Shown here one piece after another: positions 14,732-21,649 of a stretch of 24,113 nucleotides of DNA (its first letter is position 1; each line of letters opens with the position of its first letter). The notes under the pieces were generated by a model that searched no databases, was not told where the DNA came from, and saw only the letters and a list, made by a program, of their open reading frames with translations. The stretch spans positions 1 to 24,113 of the forward strand of contig DDQZ01000035.1 in the NCBI GenBank assembly GCA_002343505.1, given 5' to 3'. The position numbers and the translations under genes are program-made. Source of the DNA: Verrucomicrobiaceae bacterium UBA2429. GTDB taxonomy: Bacteria > Verrucomicrobiota > Verrucomicrobiia > Verrucomicrobiales > Verrucomicrobiaceae.

Positions 14732-15910
14732 TCACCAGTCCGTCACCGCGCCATCGGGGCTGAACTCGCGCAGGACGATCTCCTGCTGGAAGGGATGCTT
14801 CCTCACCTCCGCCTCGTTGATGGTGATGCCGAGGCCGGGTTTGGTGTTCGGGCGGACGATGCGTCCTTGTTTTTCGATGATGAAGCCTTCCTCGACCACG
14901 TCTTGTCGCCACGGCACGTCGTTGTGGACGGTTTCGCAGATGATGTAGCTCGGCTGCGAGAAGCCGAACTCGAGTGACGCGGCGGTGCTGACGGGGCCTT
15001 GCGGATTGTGCGGTGCCAAGGCGATGCGATGCGCCTCGGCGAGCGCGGCGATGCGTTTCGCGGCACTGAGACCGCCGCAGTGCGTGATGTCGAGCTGGCA
15101 GATTTCGACGGCGCGCTTGTCGAACATGTCTTTGAAGGCCTCCAGATTCGTCACGCGCTCGCCGCTGGCCACGGGTGTGGTGAGCGCGGCGTTGATCTTC
15201 GCCAGACCATCAACTGCTTCCGGCCAGCAAGGCTCCTCGAAGAAGTAGAGGCCGAAATCATCGAGCGCCTTGCCGAACTTCAGCCCCATGGCCGGTGAAG
15301 GCCGCGCATGGCAGTCCACCATGATGTCGATGTCCGGTCCCACCGCGTCGCGCATCGCCGCGACGGCGGCAGCAGCGGCGCGGACGGGTTTCATGCCCTC
15401 GATCGGCATCGTGCTCGGCACGGCCATGCTTTTGAAGGCCGTGTAACCATCCGCAACGGCCTGTTGAGCGAGCTCGGCGAAGCGTTTCGCGTTGTCGGCG
15501 GGCGTTTGATAAAAGTCCTCCATCTTCCCGCCGCCGAGATGGCAGTAGGTGCGCACCCAATCGCGCACCGGACCACCAAACACCTTCGAGAGCGGCATGT
15601 TCGCCACCTTGCCGACGATGTCCCACAGCGCGAGATCAATGCCCGCGATGGCCGTGGCACGCACGATGCCGTGCCCATGCCAGAAGTGCTGCCGATACAT
15701 CACTTGCCAGAGGTATTCGACGCGTGTCGGATCCTCGCCGATGAGCAGATGCGACATGTCCTCAATCGCACCCACAATGCTGCGCGTGTGCCACTCCAGC
15801 GTCGCCTCCCCCCAGCCGATAAGGCCGGGCTGATCCGTGACGACTTTGACAAACACCCAGTTTCGCATCCGTGCATGGCAGACGAGGGTTTCGATTTTCG
15901 TGATCTTCAT
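14732..15910 (-). CDS. Enolase-superfamily sugar-acid dehydratase, galactonate dehydratase (DgoD/GalD) type
   Basis: The 392-residue protein is a mandelate racemase/muconate lactonizing enzyme family member. Metal ligands are D199 (VDCHAR), E225 (FFEEP) and E251 (SGERV). Catalytic bases and acids are H201 and H301 (APHNPQGP), with E326 (ICE). As I recall the E. coli galactonate dehydratase active site (D183, H185, E209, E235, H285, E310), every residue here is shifted by exactly 16, so the barrel is collinear. The expected reaction is dehydration of an aldonic acid to its 2-keto-3-deoxy form in the cytoplasm. Differences such as DCHAR for DFHGR mean another sugar acid is possible. There is no signal peptide. 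The ceramidase-like gene lies upstream on the same strand, separated by a palindromic repeat. Confidence 0.85.
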   Translation of the reverse strand: MKITKIETLVCHARMRNWVFVKVVTDQPGLIGWGEATLEWHTRSIVGAIEDMSHLLIGEDPTRVEYLWQVMYRQHFWHGHGIVRATAIAGIDLALWDIVGKVANMPLSKVFGGPVRDWVRTYCHLGGGKMEDFYQTPADNAKRFAELAQQAVADGYTAFKSMAVPSTMPIEGMKPVRAAAAAVAAMRDAVGPDIDIMVDCHARPSPAMGLKFGKALDDFGLYFFEEPCWPEAVDGLAKINAALTTPVASGERVTNLEAFKDMFDKRAVEICQLDITHCGGLSAAKRIAALAEAHRIALAPHNPQGPVSTAASLEFGFSQPSYIICETVHNDVPWRQDVVEEGFIIEKQGRIVRPNTKPGLGITINEAEVRKHPFQQEIVLREFSPDGAVTDW

Positions 15911-15933
15911 GGAGTGCTGGAAAGACTTTTGAA

Positions 15934-15999
15934 CCGCTAATTAGACGCTAATGGGACGCTGATAAATCCATTAGCGTCATATCAGCGTCTCATCAGCGG
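15934..15999. repeat. 66-bp palindromic array of six 11-nt units (3 direct + 3 inverted)
   Basis: Three direct 11-mers (CCGCTAATTAG, ACGCTAATGGG, ACGCTGATAAA) are followed without a gap by three inverted 11-mers (TCCATTAGCGT, CATATCAGCGT, CTCATCAGCGG). All are built on the CGCTAAT/CGCTGAT core. Perfect stems include GACGCTAATGG (15944-15954) with CCATTAGCGTC (15968-15978), and GACGCTGAT (15955-15963) with ATCAGCGTC (15981-15989). These exclude each other as hairpins. The array directly abuts the stop codon of the ceramidase-like gene and lies between two co-directional genes. Confidence 0.85.
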
Positions 16000-17430
16000 T
16001 TAAGAAACGGAAATTCGTTTGGCAATGGATTCGATGAGCTGCTCCAAACTCCCAGCCGCAACGACGGCGATGGTCTCCTGGTAGATACCGGTGTCGTAAA
16101 GCTCGCGCGGTGGGAGATACGAGGCGCCCCAGTCGGCGGCGATGCTCGCAATGACGATGATTTTGCCGGGGAAGCAGCGGCGGAGTTCGGTTTGGAGGAG
16201 GTTGTAGCTTTCGCCTTGGACGCCGAGCCAGACGGCGTCGCCGATGTGCCAGAGGACGACTTGGAGTGGGTAGCTGTCGCCGGGTGGAAGCTGGTGGAGG
16301 CGATGGAGGAGGCGGGTTTTGCGTTCGGCCATGGCGCGGCAGTCGGCGGCGCGAGTTTCATCGCCAGCGGCGCGGGCGGCGGCTTCGGCGGCCTTGAATT
16401 GATCGAGTTCGGCCTGGGTTTGTTCGATCGTCGGCTGTCCGGGACGGTACTTCAGCGGTTCATGCCAGCGTTGGAGCTTCCATGTGGCTTTTGCAGCGAG
16501 GTCGATGCTTTGATGCTTCCATGAGCCAAGTGTCGCGCCGGAAACAACCGGGCCTTGATAAACAAATGTCGTTCCAGCGGCGGGAAGAGCGGTGAGGGCC
16601 GGCAGAGCAGCATAGCCGAGCTCGCGCCCGTTTCGATCCGCCACGGCGGTGTCGCCGACGAAGCCTTCGCGCGGGCCGAGTTCGCCGCTGGCACCTTGCA
16701 GGAACAAACACGGAGCGCCGGTGTCGCGTTCGACGAGCTCGCGCATCGCGCCGATGTAGTCGGGGCTGATGAGCGTGTTCTCCCATGCGAGCGTGGTGGG
16801 ATGGCAGGCGTAGTTCACGATGCTGGCGAGCATTTGGCCCGCATCATCGGTCACGCGAGCGACGATGACGGTGTCGTCAGCGGGCACGCCGGGATTGTGG
16901 CCGCATACGAACTGCTTCCCGTCCCAGAAATCGCGATGTGTGGCTAACGAGCACCTGCCACGGCCATAAACGATGCCTGCGGGCTTCAACGAAGCGATGG
17001 CATCGCGGATCAAAGCGCCCGCTTTTTCTCCGAGTGACTGCAAATACGGCGGAATCAGCTCTCCACCGGGCAAGGAGGCACGATCCAACCCCATCAGGCC
17101 CGCGCCGTGCGTATGCGAGAAGACGACAAGGATTTCCTCTTTCGCCACACCGCCGATCTCCGCAGCCTGCGCGACGAGATTCGCATGCTCGGTGGCTCCC
17201 ATCACGCAGTGATCGAGCGCGAGCAGGATCTGCCGCTCGCTGCCTTTCATCGGCGCAAAGACGGTCACGGTGGCTCGCAGCGGCCGGTGGATGCCGGTGG
17301 CGCGTTCATGCTTCGCCGCGCCCCACATGCGGTGGTAGATGTCCGCGGGCGGCGTGATGTCGCACCACTTCAACGCGAAGCGGCAGCGGCTCTGCGGCGT
17401 GGGGTCTTCGGTGCGGGAAAGGGTGGGCAT
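16000..17430 (-). CDS. Neutral ceramidase-like (non-lysosomal ceramidase N-terminal domain) hydrolase
   Basis: The 476-residue protein resembles the catalytic domain of neutral/alkaline ceramidases. It has SHTHGAG at 105-111 (zinc ligands H106 and/or H108), NYACHPTTL with H210, ISPDY at 221-225 and LQGASGELGPRE at 244-255. The last occupies the position where ceramidases carry the catalytic serine loop; S248 is the candidate. Ceramidases hydrolyse the amide bond of ceramide. Many bacterial relatives, especially in Verrucomicrobiota and Planctomycetota, are uncharacterised and lie near sugar catabolism genes, as here. No signal peptide is visible at the chosen N-terminus (MPTLSRTEDPTPQ), so a cytoplasmic location is likely, unlike classical secreted ceramidases. 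It is divergent from the GH-like gene and probably co-transcribed with the dehydratase gene, 89 bases further on. The fold call is good; the substrate is uncertain. Confidence 0.8.
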   Translation of the reverse strand: MPTLSRTEDPTPQSRCRFALKWCDITPPADIYHRMWGAAKHERATGIHRPLRATVTVFAPMKGSERQILLALDHCVMGATEHANLVAQAAEIGGVAKEEILVVFSHTHGAGLMGLDRASLPGGELIPPYLQSLGEKAGALIRDAIASLKPAGIVYGRGRCSLATHRDFWDGKQFVCGHNPGVPADDTVIVARVTDDAGQMLASIVNYACHPTTLAWENTLISPDYIGAMRELVERDTGAPCLFLQGASGELGPREGFVGDTAVADRNGRELGYAALPALTALPAAGTTFVYQGPVVSGATLGSWKHQSIDLAAKATWKLQRWHEPLKYRPGQPTIEQTQAELDQFKAAEAAARAAGDETRAADCRAMAERKTRLLHRLHQLPPGDSYPLQVVLWHIGDAVWLGVQGESYNLLQTELRRCFPGKIIVIASIAADWGASYLPPRELYDTGIYQETIAVVAAGSLEQLIESIAKRISVS

Positions 17431-17502
17431 GCGCTCTCAAAGACACTTCATGGGACCAACTTTCAAAGGACAAACACTCTCTCGAGATCGCGTAGTTTGT
17501 GC
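17431..17502. promoter_or_regulatory. Divergent intergenic promoter region
   Basis: These 72 bases separate the divergently transcribed ceramidase-like and GH32/43-like genes, so both promoters must lie here or inside the genes. I could not identify a convincing -35/-10 pair or operator. The arrangement suggests shared control of a catabolic locus. Confidence 0.4.
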
Positions 17503-19029
17503 ATGAGGCCTTTCCTGCTCCTTTTTGCCGCCATCAACACTTTTGCTGCCGATCCAATCGCCATCGGCTCGCGTCGTGAGTTGTTCGTGGATGACTTTTT
17601 GATCGAAAAACTCAGCGGCAAGGCTGAGCAACGGCTGCATCATCCGCAGGCGAAGGAGATCGCCATCAAGCACGATGCGCCCTGGGAGGGCAGCGGCACG
17701 GGGTATCACAGCGTCTTCAAGGACGGCGACAAATACCGCATGTATTACAAGGCGTGGCAGCTCACCGTCACACCACCTGGAAAAGTGAACACGGGCGAGC
17801 ATCCGCTCTTCACCTGCTACGCGGAGAGCGATGACGGCATTCATTGGCGCAAGCCGGAGCTCGGTTTGTTCGAGTTCAAAGGCTCGAAGGCCAACAACAT
17901 CGTTCTCGCTCCCGGAAAAATGGGCGCGGCGAATCCTGACCCCGGCCACATCGCGATCTTCAAGGACGACAATCCCGCCGCGAAGCCGGAGGCACGCTAC
18001 AAGGCGATCGTGCGCTCCGGTTCGCCGAAGGGCCTGCTCGCGTTTCAATCGCCGGATGGCCTCAAGTGGTCGCCGATGCAGGAGACGCCCGTGATCACGG
18101 ATGGTGCGTTTGATTCGCAGAATCTCGCGTTCTGGGATGCGCACAGCGGCGTGTATCGCGCCTACTGGCGCTACTTCACCGGCGGCACGACGGACGAGAA
18201 GAATTGGAAGCCCTCCGGCTTCCGCGCCATTCGCACCGCCACGTCGAAGGATTTTCTTCACTGGGAGAATCAGCAGGACCTCCACTATGTAGATTCACCC
18301 AACGAGGCGCTCTATACCAATCAGGTGAAGCCATATGCGCGTGCGCCGCATCTGCTGCTCGGTTTTCCCACGCGCTACATCGAGCGCGGCTGGTCCGAGA
18401 GCATGCGCGCCCTGCCGGAGCGCGAGCACCGCGAATGGCGCTCAAAGGCGAATGATCGCTACGGCATGGCGATCACCGAGGGACTCTTCATGGCGAGCCG
18501 TGATGGTGTGAAATTCAAACGCTGGAACGACGCCTTCCTGCCGCCGGGCATCGAGCGGCCCGGCACCTGGAACTACGGGCAGCAATACATCGCCTGGCAT
18601 CTGGTGGAGACAAAATCCGCGCTCGAAGGCGCGCCAGATGAACTCTCGCTCTACGGAGGCGAAAACTACTGGACCGGCACCAGCAGCGAGCTGCGCCGCT
18701 ACACGCTGCGCCTCGACGGCTTCGTCTCGATTCACGCGCCGATGAGCGGTGGCGAGTTGATCACGAAGCCGTTTACGTTCTCCGGCAAGACGCTCACGAT
18801 GAACTTCGCCACCTCCGCTGCCGGTGGCATTCGTGTCGAGGTTCAGGATGCGAATGGCAAAGCGATGCCCGGTTTCACCTTGGACGATTCCGAAGAACAC
18901 TTCGGCGACTCCATCCAGCGCACCGTGTTTTGGAAAAGCGGCAATGATGTGAGCGCTCTCGCCGGGAAGGCAGTGCGGCTGCGCTTTGTGCTCAAAGACG
19001 CGGACCTTTACGCGATCAAGTTTGAGTGA
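17503..19029 (+). CDS. Secreted GH32/GH43-like five-bladed beta-propeller protein
   Basis: The 508-residue protein has signal peptide MRPFLLLFAAINTFAA. The mature part opens with GSRRELFVDDFLIE, a hallmark of the large uncharacterised family of GH32/43-related propeller proteins common in Planctomycetota and Verrucomicrobiota. Blade motifs include KDGDKYRMYYKAW, SDDGIHWRKPELGLFEF, SPDGLKWSP and SKDFLHWE. A C-terminal beta-sandwich (about 405-508: TLRLDGFVSIHAPMSGGELI to the end) resembles the accessory domain of GH32 enzymes. These proteins probably hydrolyse or bind plant or algal oligosaccharides, but the catalytic acids could not be assigned with confidence. A much longer frame extends upstream but lacks coding character and overlaps the divergent gene, so the Met before the signal peptide is the start. 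It neighbours the ceramidase-like and sugar-acid dehydratase genes. Confidence 0.8.
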   Translation: MRPFLLLFAAINTFAADPIAIGSRRELFVDDFLIEKLSGKAEQRLHHPQAKEIAIKHDAPWEGSGTGYHSVFKDGDKYRMYYKAWQLTVTPPGKVNTGEHPLFTCYAESDDGIHWRKPELGLFEFKGSKANNIVLAPGKMGAANPDPGHIAIFKDDNPAAKPEARYKAIVRSGSPKGLLAFQSPDGLKWSPMQETPVITDGAFDSQNLAFWDAHSGVYRAYWRYFTGGTTDEKNWKPSGFRAIRTATSKDFLHWENQQDLHYVDSPNEALYTNQVKPYARAPHLLLGFPTRYIERGWSESMRALPEREHREWRSKANDRYGMAITEGLFMASRDGVKFKRWNDAFLPPGIERPGTWNYGQQYIAWHLVETKSALEGAPDELSLYGGENYWTGTSSELRRYTLRLDGFVSIHAPMSGGELITKPFTFSGKTLTMNFATSAAGGIRVEVQDANGKAMPGFTLDDSEEHFGDSIQRTVFWKSGNDVSALAGKAVRLRFVLKDADLYAIKFE

Positions 19030-19164
19030 CTGGCGGATTCACATTCAGGTCTTGAGAGGCAACCGCATGGCGCGGCTTTCTGCCTTGTGAATTTGCGTGA
19101 TCTCGCGGCTTGTGATCTTCGCCGCCAGTCCGTAGCTTGGAGATAATTCACCCCCAAAATCCTC

Positions 19165-20442
19165 ATGATGCCGCACTTCCGCCGATGGGTTGTCACTTCC
19201 GCGCTGTTTTGCGCGGGCGTGTTTCTTTTGAATGCGCAGCAGCCCGCCTGGCGCTCCTGGAAAAGCACGGATGGCCGGGTGGTCGAGGCTGTGTTCCTGG
19301 GTGTTGAAGCGGGTGGTGTGAAGATCAAGACCCGCGCCGGCGCCGAGTTCGTCGTGCCGCTGGAGAGGCTCTCCGCCGAGGATCAGGCCTGGGTGGCGCA
19401 GCAGCCGGCGGCGGCGCCCCCGGCCGCCGCCGCGTCCGGCCCGGCACCGGCGGCGGAGAAGGAATGGCCGCGCAGCGTCGCCATCGCCGACAAGCCCGAG
19501 GTGGTGGTGGTCAAAGAGGACGCCGAGGCGAAAAAGTTCATCTACCGCTCCCCGCACTACGAGTTCGAGTGCGACTCGCGTCTCGGCGCGAACGTGGTGC
19601 GCGAGTTCGGGCGCCTGTTTGAGGCGACCTATCTTTTGAACTGCATGCTGCCCCTGGACCTCAAGCCGAAGCCCGAGCCGCTGCGCGAGTATTTCCTGGC
19701 CCGGCTCTACACCAACGAGGAGGACTACATGAAGAGCGGCGGCGCGCCCGGCTCCGCGGGCGTTTACCAGCGCGGAGAAAAGGCGCTTTCCGTGCCGCTC
19801 AAAAGCCTCGGCGTCAAAATGGTCGGCAGCCGTGTCTCCCTCGACAAGACCGACGACGACGCCAATGCCACCCTCATCCACGAGATCACCCACCAGATGA
19901 TGAACCACTGGCTGGCGCGCCTGCCCACCTGGTTCATCGAGGGCAGCGCCGAGTACCCCACGCTCATCGAATACTTCCCCACAGGCAGGTTTTCCTGGAC
20001 CGGCATCCGCCGCCGCCTGGAGACCTATGCCGCGCAGAAGAACTACTATGAGCCGATGCCCTTCAAGATGCTCGATCTCCAGGAGCTCATGGAGATCAAG
20101 AGCGCCGCCTGGAGCGCCGCGCTCACACGCGAGATTCAGGCGCCCAAGGTGGCGGGCGGCGTGGCCACCCAGTCCAGCCAGAACTACGGCTCGGCGGGGC
20201 TGCTCACCTATTACTTCTATCATCACGACGGCAACGGCGACGCCGGCAATGTCATCGCCTGGCTGCGCGAGGTGGAGGCCGCGGAGCGCGGCACGGATTT
20301 CGCCGCCCTCATGAAAAAGCACCTGCTCCGCGAGCGCACCTACGCGCAGCTCGCCGCCGACGTGAAGAAGGGGCTCAACAAAGCCGGCATTGATGTCGTC
20401 TTCGAGCCGCCGGGGAAGAACCCGGCCGCCACGGCGGAGTAA
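19165..20442 (+). CDS. SHD1-domain protein with HExxH gluzincin-type peptidase domain
   Basis: The 425-residue protein begins with a signal or anchor (about 8-24, WVVTSALFCAGVFLLNA). An SHD1 (SLA1 homology 1-like) domain follows at 28-78 (WRSWKSTDGRVVEAVFLGV, then VPLERLSAEDQAWV). A Pro/Ala-rich linker (79-99) leads to a peptidase domain with HEITH at 239-243 and WFIEGSAEY at 256-264. E259 or E263 is the likely third zinc ligand, as in the gluzincin (peptidase MA/DUF1570-like) group. SHD1 is frequent at the N-termini of exported proteins in this phylum, where it may bind cell-surface peptides. The linker and signal place the enzyme in the periplasm or on the envelope. The preceding 135 bases hold nothing I recognise. 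The start could also be the second Met. The substrate is unknown. Confidence 0.82.
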   Translation: MMPHFRRWVVTSALFCAGVFLLNAQQPAWRSWKSTDGRVVEAVFLGVEAGGVKIKTRAGAEFVVPLERLSAEDQAWVAQQPAAAPPAAAASGPAPAAEKEWPRSVAIADKPEVVVVKEDAEAKKFIYRSPHYEFECDSRLGANVVREFGRLFEATYLLNCMLPLDLKPKPEPLREYFLARLYTNEEDYMKSGGAPGSAGVYQRGEKALSVPLKSLGVKMVGSRVSLDKTDDDANATLIHEITHQMMNHWLARLPTWFIEGSAEYPTLIEYFPTGRFSWTGIRRRLETYAAQKNYYEPMPFKMLDLQELMEIKSAAWSAALTREIQAPKVAGGVATQSSQNYGSAGLLTYYFYHHDGNGDAGNVIAWLREVEAAERGTDFAALMKKHLLRERTYAQLAADVKKGLNKAGIDVVFEPPGKNPAATAE

Positions 20443-20501
20443 GGCTGCCGCACCGCTTCGTGCTTGCCTGCGCGGGCGCTCTGCGCCAATTCAGCGCCAC
20501 C

Positions 20502-21617
20502 ATGAAAGCCCTCGTCCTCACCGGCCCCTGCGAGTTCAACTACGACATCGCCTTCCCGGAGCCCGCGCCCGCGGCCGGCGAGGTGCTGGTGAAAGTCAAA
20601 GCCTGCGGCATCTGCGGCAGCGACATCCACGGCATGGACGGGCGCAGCGGCCGCCGTCAAATGCCCATCGTCATGGGTCATGAGGCGGCGGGGGAAATCG
20701 TCGCCCTCGGCGAGGGCGTCACCGGCTGGGAGATCGGCGAGCGCGTGACTTTCGACTCCACCGAATACTGCGGCGAGTGCGAGGAGTGCCGCTCCGGTTA
20801 TGTGAATCTCTGCCCGAACCGCAAGGTGCTCGGCGTCTCCCCCGGCGAGTACCGGCGGCACGGCTGCTTCGCGGAAAAGATCGCCCTGCCCACGCGCATC
20901 CTCTACCGCATCCCGGAGGCGCTGACCTTTGAAAAAGCCGCCTTCGCCGAGCCTGTGTCCATCGCCCTGCACGCGGTGAACCTGGCGGACGGCATCGAGG
21001 TGGGCGAGGCCTTCACCCAGGGCGCGGACTGCGCCGAAGGCTGCGGGTGCCACGATGAGGACGCGGAAAGCCATGGCGGCACCGCCGTCGTGGTCGGCGC
21101 GGGCTTGATCGGTCTGCTCGTGGTGCAGGCGCTCAAGGCGCGCGGCTGGGAGCGCGTGATCGCCGTGGACCTCGATGACAAGCGCCTGGCCCTGGCCCGC
21201 GAGCTGGGCGCGGCGGAGACCTTCAACGCGCGCCAGGAAGGCCTGGCCATGCACCTGCGCCAGCTCTGCGGCGGCGACGGCGCTGACGCCAGCTTCGAGG
21301 TCGTCGGCGCGGCGGCCCCGCTGGACCTCGCCATCCGCTGCGTGCGCAAAGGCGGCCAGGTCATCCTGGTGGGCAACCTCCAGCCGAACACGCCCTTCCC
21401 CCTGCAGGAGGTCGTCACCCGCCAGCTCACCCTGCGCGGCTCCTGCTCCTGCGCCGGCGAGTATCCCGAGGCCATCCGCCGCATTGAGGACGGCAGCATC
21501 CGCGTGGAGCCCCTGCTCAGCGCCGTGGCGCCGCTCCAGGAGGGCGCGGACTGGTTCCAGCGGCTTTATGACAACAAAGAGGGCCTGCTGAAAGTGGTGC
21601 TGACGCCGGAGGCGTGA
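20502..21617 (+). CDS. Zinc-dependent MDR alcohol/sorbitol dehydrogenase with Cys-rich insert
   Basis: The 371-residue medium-chain dehydrogenase has catalytic zinc ligands C38 (GICGSD), H60-E61 (GHE) and E150 (AEPVS). Structural zinc cysteines are C90, C93, C96 and C104. The Rossmann motif GAGLIG spans 199-204, and D223 at the end of strand 2 favours NAD over NADP. Members oxidise polyols, threonine or sugar alcohols in the cytoplasm; the substrate is not determinable. Unusual is an insert of about 22 residues (170-191) just before the NAD-binding domain. It contains C177, C181, C183 and H184 followed by acidic residues, where relatives normally pass directly into the Rossmann strand. It could bind a metal or contact a partner. 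I chose the Met before KALVLTGPC; upstream codons in the frame are not domain-like. The kinase gene starts 32 bases downstream. Confidence 0.88.
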   Translation: MKALVLTGPCEFNYDIAFPEPAPAAGEVLVKVKACGICGSDIHGMDGRSGRRQMPIVMGHEAAGEIVALGEGVTGWEIGERVTFDSTEYCGECEECRSGYVNLCPNRKVLGVSPGEYRRHGCFAEKIALPTRILYRIPEALTFEKAAFAEPVSIALHAVNLADGIEVGEAFTQGADCAEGCGCHDEDAESHGGTAVVVGAGLIGLLVVQALKARGWERVIAVDLDDKRLALARELGAAETFNARQEGLAMHLRQLCGGDGADASFEVVGAAAPLDLAIRCVRKGGQVILVGNLQPNTPFPLQEVVTRQLTLRGSCSCAGEYPEAIRRIEDGSIRVEPLLSAVAPLQEGADWFQRLYDNKEGLLKVVLTPEA

Positions 21618-21618
21618 G

Positions 21619-21635
21619 CGCGCGCCTTGCGCGCG
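21619..21635 (+). terminator. GC-only hairpin after the dehydrogenase gene
   Basis: A 7-bp perfect stem CGCGCGC/GCGCGCG with loop CTT starts directly after the stop codon and lies 14 bases before the kinase start. It has no T-tract. It could attenuate transcription into the kinase gene or limit ribosome access. Confidence 0.4.
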
Positions 21636-21649
21636 GAGGCGCGGAGAGT

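Noticed and set aside
17107..17502. Upstream extension of the GH32/43-like gene
   Set aside because: The extra 132 codons are antisense to the ceramidase-like gene, and a clear signal peptide starts at the internal Met.
19030..19164. Possible gene remnant before the SHD1 peptidase gene
   Set aside because: A minus-strand frame continues through this gap, but it is antisense to the peptidase gene and shows no motif I can name.
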